Program-made: the position numbers and the translations under genes
Shown here: one piece after another, positions 44,961 through 48,070 of the stretch
Position numbering within the stretch: position 1 is the stretch's first letter
Layout: the number at the start of each line of letters is the position of its first letter
Notes under the pieces: generated by a model
Databases searched by the model: none
Told to the model about the DNA's origin: nothing
The model's input: only the letters and a program-made list of their open reading frames with translations
NCBI GenBank assembly: GCA_014380625.1
Contig: JACMJL010000250.1
Location: forward strand, 1-48,070
Direction of reading: 5' to 3'
Length of the DNA: 48,070 nucleotides
From: Clostridiaceae bacterium
GTDB lineage: Bacteria; Bacillota; Clostridia; Clostridiales; Clostridiaceae

Positions 44961-45000
44961 ATTTAATAATTCAAGATAATATTTAATAATTCAAGATAAT
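44961..45000. repeat. Perfect 20-bp tandem direct repeat in a divergent promoter region
   Basis: ATTTAATAATTCAAGATAAT occurs twice head to tail, with no mismatch, at 44961-44980 and 44981-45000. It lies between the sulP promoter and the gene for the double MarR protein, where a regulator of both could bind. A recent duplication is an alternative explanation. Confidence 0.9.
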
Positions 45001-45031
45001 ATTTGATTTCTTGGTTTATATTATGATAAAG

Positions 45032-45060
45032 TTGTACATGAATATTTCTCTAAATATATT
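45032..45060 (+). promoter_or_regulatory. Possible promoter of the double MarR gene
   Basis: TTGTAC (45032-45037) and TATATT (45055-45060) are 17 bases apart, 32 bases before the start codon. The boxes are imperfect. Confidence 0.5.
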
Positions 45061-45092
45061 GAGATAAATACTAGGTTATGAAAGGATGCACT

Positions 45093-46103
45093 ATGGATTT
45101 TAAAAATAAACTGTTTTATATTCATGAATTTTATAATTTATCCAGGTATTTATTCTTGAATATAGAATGGAATTATAATGACTTTGTTGAAGAAACTGGT
45201 ATAACACTACCTCAATTAAGAGTGTTATGGATTTTAAAAGTATTTCAGGGCATATCCCTTGGGGAGATTGCAAAAATCGGTTGTTGGTCATCACCTACTG
45301 TAACAAAAATGCTTAAATTATTAATGAAAAAAAATCTAGTTATAAGAGAAGAAACAGTAAACAAGAAGTTATATACTTTAAATTTAACTACCCATGGGCA
45401 TAATCTTATTAAGACAAATCAGATAAAAAAGCAGGACAAATTTGCATTATTAGAGTTACTTTCTATTGTTAATAAGGATGATTTAAATTCTACTATAAAC
45501 CAATTTAAATCCATAACTGTACACTCAAATAATTTCTATATTTTTAAATATATAGAAAAAGTAAATGAATTAGGATTAGAAATTGATTTAAATGGTTTTA
45601 ATACTAATGAAAACCTTATACTTCAGCAACTTATTTGTTTTTATAATCTTCTAAGAACCTTTATTTTAACCATTGTAAATAAACATAGAAGTCTACTTTC
45701 TCCCCTTAATCTTACATACCCTCAGCTAAGAACATTATGGATTATTTACGCTTTTCCTGGTATTACCTCAGTTAAATTAAGTGAGCTCGCTTATCTAGCT
45801 CCATCTACAGTTAATATTATTGTAAAGAATATTTATGAAAAAAAATTAATTTATAAAGAAAAGTCACAATTAAAAAACTCACTATTTCTTTACATTTCTG
45901 ATGCCGGTGAGGATTTACTTATTAAAGAATTTGATATAAATCAAAAAAGTTTTTTAATTTATAAGGATATTGAGTTTTTATCTAACAATGAACTTTCTCA
46001 ATTAAATGAATTTATGTTAAAACTAAATTTAGCTTTAAAAAATGATATTGTAAAGAATTACATTGAGAAAACTTTTACAGTTATAGAAAAAAGACTTTTA
46101 TGA
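45093..46103 (+). CDS. Transcriptional regulator with two fused MarR-type winged-helix domains
   Basis: A 336-residue protein made of two copies of a MarR-like unit. The motif PQLRVLWIL at residue 40 recurs as PQLRTLWII at 210, and SSPTVTKML at 67 as APSTVNIIV at 237, each offset by 170 residues. Wing regions follow at 80-100 and 250-272. MarR proteins normally dimerise; here one chain could form a pseudo-dimer with two unequal DNA readers. The ATG at 45093 with AAAGG is preferred to the ATG at 45078. The second repeat has diverged, so the copies are old. Divergent from sulP and convergent with the Crp-type gene. Confidence 0.85.
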   Translation: MDFKNKLFYIHEFYNLSRYLFLNIEWNYNDFVEETGITLPQLRVLWILKVFQGISLGEIAKIGCWSSPTVTKMLKLLMKKNLVIREETVNKKLYTLNLTTHGHNLIKTNQIKKQDKFALLELLSIVNKDDLNSTINQFKSITVHSNNFYIFKYIEKVNELGLEIDLNGFNTNENLILQQLICFYNLLRTFILTIVNKHRSLLSPLNLTYPQLRTLWIIYAFPGITSVKLSELAYLAPSTVNIIVKNIYEKKLIYKEKSQLKNSLFLYISDAGEDLLIKEFDINQKSFLIYKDIEFLSNNELSQLNEFMLKLNLALKNDIVKNYIEKTFTVIEKRLL

Positions 46104-46118
46104 ATTTCTCTTCACCTC

Positions 46119-46814
46119 TTATTTATATAAATCTCCTGCAAGTTCTTCTAATTTCTTTCTATCTATAATTTCTATAAAGTTCCTATGCTTTTTTATTAAT
46201 TTCTTACTCTGAAATATACTTAATGTCCTATTTAGATGTCTATAGCTTGTGCCCAAAAAATCAGCCATGTCAGTAAGTTTATTGGTAGCAATGCCATTTA
46301 TGCCCTGATAATTTTCATCATCTTGTAAACTAGCAAGTATATAGCTTGCTAGTCTATTTTCAAGTGGGTATATTAGATTAATGGAACTAGAAATTGAGGA
46401 TTCTAGAAGCTTTTGAGCTAGATTTTGAGCAATGTAATTTAAAAATTTAGTATCCTTCATACAATTATCTCGAATTATTTCTAAAGGAATTCCAATACAT
46501 GTTACTTCATTTAACACTTCAAGATTACAAATTGAGTTAACCTGACAAATAAGTTCTACATCCCCTAGTACTTGAAATGGTTGATAAAATCGAAGCAGAA
46601 GAGTTTTTCCATTTTTAGGAGTAGTAAATACTTTAAACTTTCCTTTCACTAGAAAATAAAGATATTCTGTTTTTTCACTTGTTCTATAAATTTGTTCTCC
46701 CCTTTGAAAAGAATGAAGTTCCATAAAATTTCTCATATCTTTTTCAAAAACATCTGATATATCAAATTTTTCTATATAATAATTCAATTCATCTAGGCTA
46801 TAAATTTGTTGCAC
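46119..46814 (-). CDS. Crp/Fnr family transcriptional regulator (YeiL-like)
   Basis: A 231-residue regulator with a cyclic-nucleotide-binding-fold sensor domain (about 25-145) and a C-terminal HTH_Crp domain (LTDMADFLGTSYRHLNRTL). No clustered cysteines for an Fe-S cluster are seen, so oxygen sensing of the Fnr kind is not indicated. The ligand is unknown. It is divergent from two YdcZ-type transporters, an arrangement found in many Firmicutes, and likely controls them. It ends 15 bases from the convergent double MarR gene. Confidence 0.9.
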   Translation of the reverse strand: MQQIYSLDELNYYIEKFDISDVFEKDMRNFMELHSFQRGEQIYRTSEKTEYLYFLVKGKFKVFTTPKNGKTLLLRFYQPFQVLGDVELICQVNSICNLEVLNEVTCIGIPLEIIRDNCMKDTKFLNYIAQNLAQKLLESSISSSINLIYPLENRLASYILASLQDDENYQGINGIATNKLTDMADFLGTSYRHLNRTLSIFQSKKLIKKHRNFIEIIDRKKLEELAGDLYK

Positions 46815-46860
46815 AACATCACCTCATATTAAAAGTAGAATAAGTTAAAAATAACTATGA

Positions 46861-46905
46861 ATATAGTATACTATATAATTTCTATTTAAAGTGGGACATA
46901 AGTCC
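46861..46905. promoter_or_regulatory. Palindromes in the divergent regulator-transporter promoter region
   Basis: A perfect 16-bp palindrome ATATAGTATACTATAT (46861-46876) and a second one GGAC-ATAA-GTCC (46894-46905) lie between the Crp-type gene and the first YdcZ gene. Either could be an operator. The first also contains minus-strand -10-like boxes (TATAGT, TATACT). No other feature was seen in this 187-base gap. Confidence 0.5.
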
Positions 46906-47001
46906 TATTTGTAAAACCGTAAATATGATAAGTTATTATTAGTCCTTATATTATTATATTTACTACTGCTTATTTCCATCAATATGGAAGGGAGGAACAA
47001 G

Positions 47002-47424
47002 ATGTATAAATTATTTGCAATTTTCATTGGAGGAATAATATCTATAATGTTATTTTGCAATGGAGAATTATCACTAAGACTAGGAAACTATAATGCTGTG
47101 GTTTTAATTCATATAATTGGAATATTAGTTGTAGGTTGTGTTTTGATTATAAAAAAGCAGAAACTTTCCTTCAATAAATCCATACCAATGTATCTTTATA
47201 CTGGTGGCGCCATTGGCGTGATTATGATTATTTTTAATAATTTATGTATGAATTCACTAGGCGTATCCTTAACACTTTCTATAGGACTATTAGGTCAATC
47301 TCTAGCAGCCTCCATTATTGATCATTTTGGCTTGCTTGGCATGGAAATTCATAAGCTAAAAAAAAGAAAAATCATAGGATTTTCCTTTGTACTTTTAGGC
47401 ATAGTAATTATGACGATTTATTAG
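47002..47424 (+). CDS. DMT-type transporter, YdcZ/DUF606 family, first of pair
   Basis: A 140-residue membrane protein with about five helices, lacking the usual ten of full DMT transporters. Family signs are GGIISIMLFCNGELS at the N-terminus and YLYTGGAIGVIMIIFNN. ATG 47002 with GGGAGG six bases earlier is the true start, not ATG 46984. It is followed by a second member 36 bases later; two halves probably assemble as a heterodimer. Substrate is unknown. Confidence 0.88.
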   Translation: MYKLFAIFIGGIISIMLFCNGELSLRLGNYNAVVLIHIIGILVVGCVLIIKKQKLSFNKSIPMYLYTGGAIGVIMIIFNNLCMNSLGVSLTLSIGLLGQSLAASIIDHFGLLGMEIHKLKKRKIIGFSFVLLGIVIMTIY

Positions 47425-47460
47425 TACTAAATATTAAGAATATAAATGGAGGTAACACAA

Positions 47461-47919
47461 ATGCTTTATATAATATTGTCCTTTATAGCAGGCATTATGG
47501 TAATTTTATCAATGATAACAAATTCTCAGCTTTCAAAAAGAATCGGAGTCTTCCCAGGTGCCTTTGTAAACTATGGGGTAGGTCTACTCTTTGCTATAAT
47601 AGTTTTTATTATTACTAAAGGGTATAGCACCATGTCAATCAACAGATTTCCTGAAATACCTATTTGGGCTTATTTGGGTGGTGCATTGGGCGTGATTGTA
47701 GTCTGCATATCAAATGTGATTATTCCTAAAATACCTACAATTTATTCTACCTTACTAATATTCATAGGTCAGCTTTTTTGTGGAATACTGCTGGATCTCT
47801 ATAGAGATGGTGTGCTTTCTAAAGGTAAACTTATTGGTGGTATATTAATTCTATTCGGAATGCTTTATAACTTTTATGTGGATAAAGTAAGTCAAGGACC
47901 TAAAGTTTATGATCTTTAG
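47461..47919 (+). CDS. DMT-type transporter, YdcZ/DUF606 family, second of pair
   Basis: A 152-residue membrane protein of about five helices, paralogous to its neighbour: FIAGIMVILSMITNSQLS aligns with the N-terminus of the first protein, and AYLGGALGVIVVCISN with its second motif. ATG 47461 with GGAGGT is preferred to ATG 47446. It ends in a terminator hairpin that contains its stop codon. Confidence 0.88.
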   Translation: MLYIILSFIAGIMVILSMITNSQLSKRIGVFPGAFVNYGVGLLFAIIVFIITKGYSTMSINRFPEIPIWAYLGGALGVIVVCISNVIIPKIPTIYSTLLIFIGQLFCGILLDLYRDGVLSKGKLIGGILILFGMLYNFYVDKVSQGPKVYDL

Positions 47920-47925
47920 GTCCTT
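47894..47925 (+). terminator. Terminator after the YdcZ pair
   Basis: A perfect 12-bp stem AAGGACCTAAAG/CTTTAGGTCCTT with an 8-base loop, followed by CTTATTACTT. The stop codon lies in the 3' arm. It may also end the convergent chemotaxis receptor gene. Confidence 0.75.
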
Positions 47926-47933
47926 CTTATTAC

Positions 47934-48070
47934 TTATAGTTTGAATTTATTTACCAGTTTTTCTAAGCTTCTTGAAATATCCTTTAATTCCTCGCTTGTA
48001 GTTGAGATGTTTTCCATACTTTCAAGTTGAAGATCCATTGATGCAGAAACCTCTTCGGTAGCAGCAGCAG
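47934..48070 (-). CDS. Methyl-accepting chemotaxis protein, C-terminal end (partial)
   Basis: Only the last 44 codons lie in the window; the gene runs off the right edge. The peptide begins AAATEEVSASMDLQLESMEN and ends LEKLVNKFKL. The ATEEVSASM part with heptad-like spacing is typical of the receptor signalling and methylation coiled coil, and the ISRSLEKLV(N)KF ending is common in clostridial receptors. Its ligand domain is not visible. Confidence 0.85.
   Translation of the reverse strand, partial: AAATEEVSASMDLQLESMENISTTSEELKDISRSLEKLVNKFKL

Noticed and set aside
44961..45000. CRISPR array
   Set aside because: Only two copies with no spacer between them and no cas genes nearby.
46119..46814. 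Fnr-type oxygen sensor
   Set aside because: No cysteine cluster for a 4Fe-4S centre is visible at either end of the protein.

Overview
The window is chromosomal DNA of a low-GC Firmicute, most likely Clostridium sensu lato. Three things point there: very AT-rich intergenic DNA, strong GGAGG-type ribosome sites with frequent TTG starts, and the gene order ruvA-ruvB-queA-tgt-yajC-(TIGR04086)-scfA-scfB-secD-secF-apt-relA-MBL-hemZ-aspS, together with iscR-iscS-iscU-mnmA. The SCIFF peptide and its radical SAM maturase are a clostridial hallmark, and a BofC-like gene beside ruvA suggests a spore former. No rRNA, tRNA, insertion sequence, prophage or CRISPR array was seen.

Layout. 1-160: promoter and Stem I of a T-box leader reading out of the left edge, with an alanine specifier, so probably the alaS leader. 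200-8700 (minus): AI-2E family permease, PRC-barrel protein, the Fe-S/tRNA thiolation operon iscR-iscS-iscU-mnmA, rarA, two small membrane proteins, glyA. 8836-10046 (plus): a split ThrE-type exporter. 10060-10250: a GC-richer structured intergenic element. 10293-26778 (minus): a long housekeeping run covering translation, stringent response, protein export, SCIFF, queuosine and Holliday junction genes. 26832-28905 (minus): glycosyltransferase plus flippase-like membrane protein. 29021-31808 (plus): an ECF cobalt/nickel importer cbiM-cbiQ-cbiO with a structured 5' leader. 31957-33255: CNNM/CorC-type membrane protein. 33549-39410 (minus): a CUT1 sugar ABC importer with its YesM/YesN-like two-component system. 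39679-42385: VanW-family and GH3 cell-wall proteins. 42673-44866: ferritin-like protein and SulP transporter. 45093-46103: a regulator made of two fused MarR domains. 46119-47919: Crp/Fnr-type regulator divergent from a pair of YdcZ/DUF606 transporters. The right edge cuts the C-terminus of a chemotaxis receptor.

Most genes are ordinary clostridial core genes. The signals most worth a second look are: the cbiM leader, where two hairpins share an identical ACGAA loop and the second is mutually exclusive with an intrinsic terminator; a closed RNA structure containing a terminator between cbiQ and cbiO; the double-MarR protein with a perfect 20-bp tandem repeat at its promoter; a shikimate-kinase-like protein lacking shikimate-binding residues; the GC-rich element at 10060-10250; and a recurrent GAGGTG-N6-TTG initiation pattern in at least four genes. 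All functional statements are from reading the sequence and family knowledge; no search or folding program was run.
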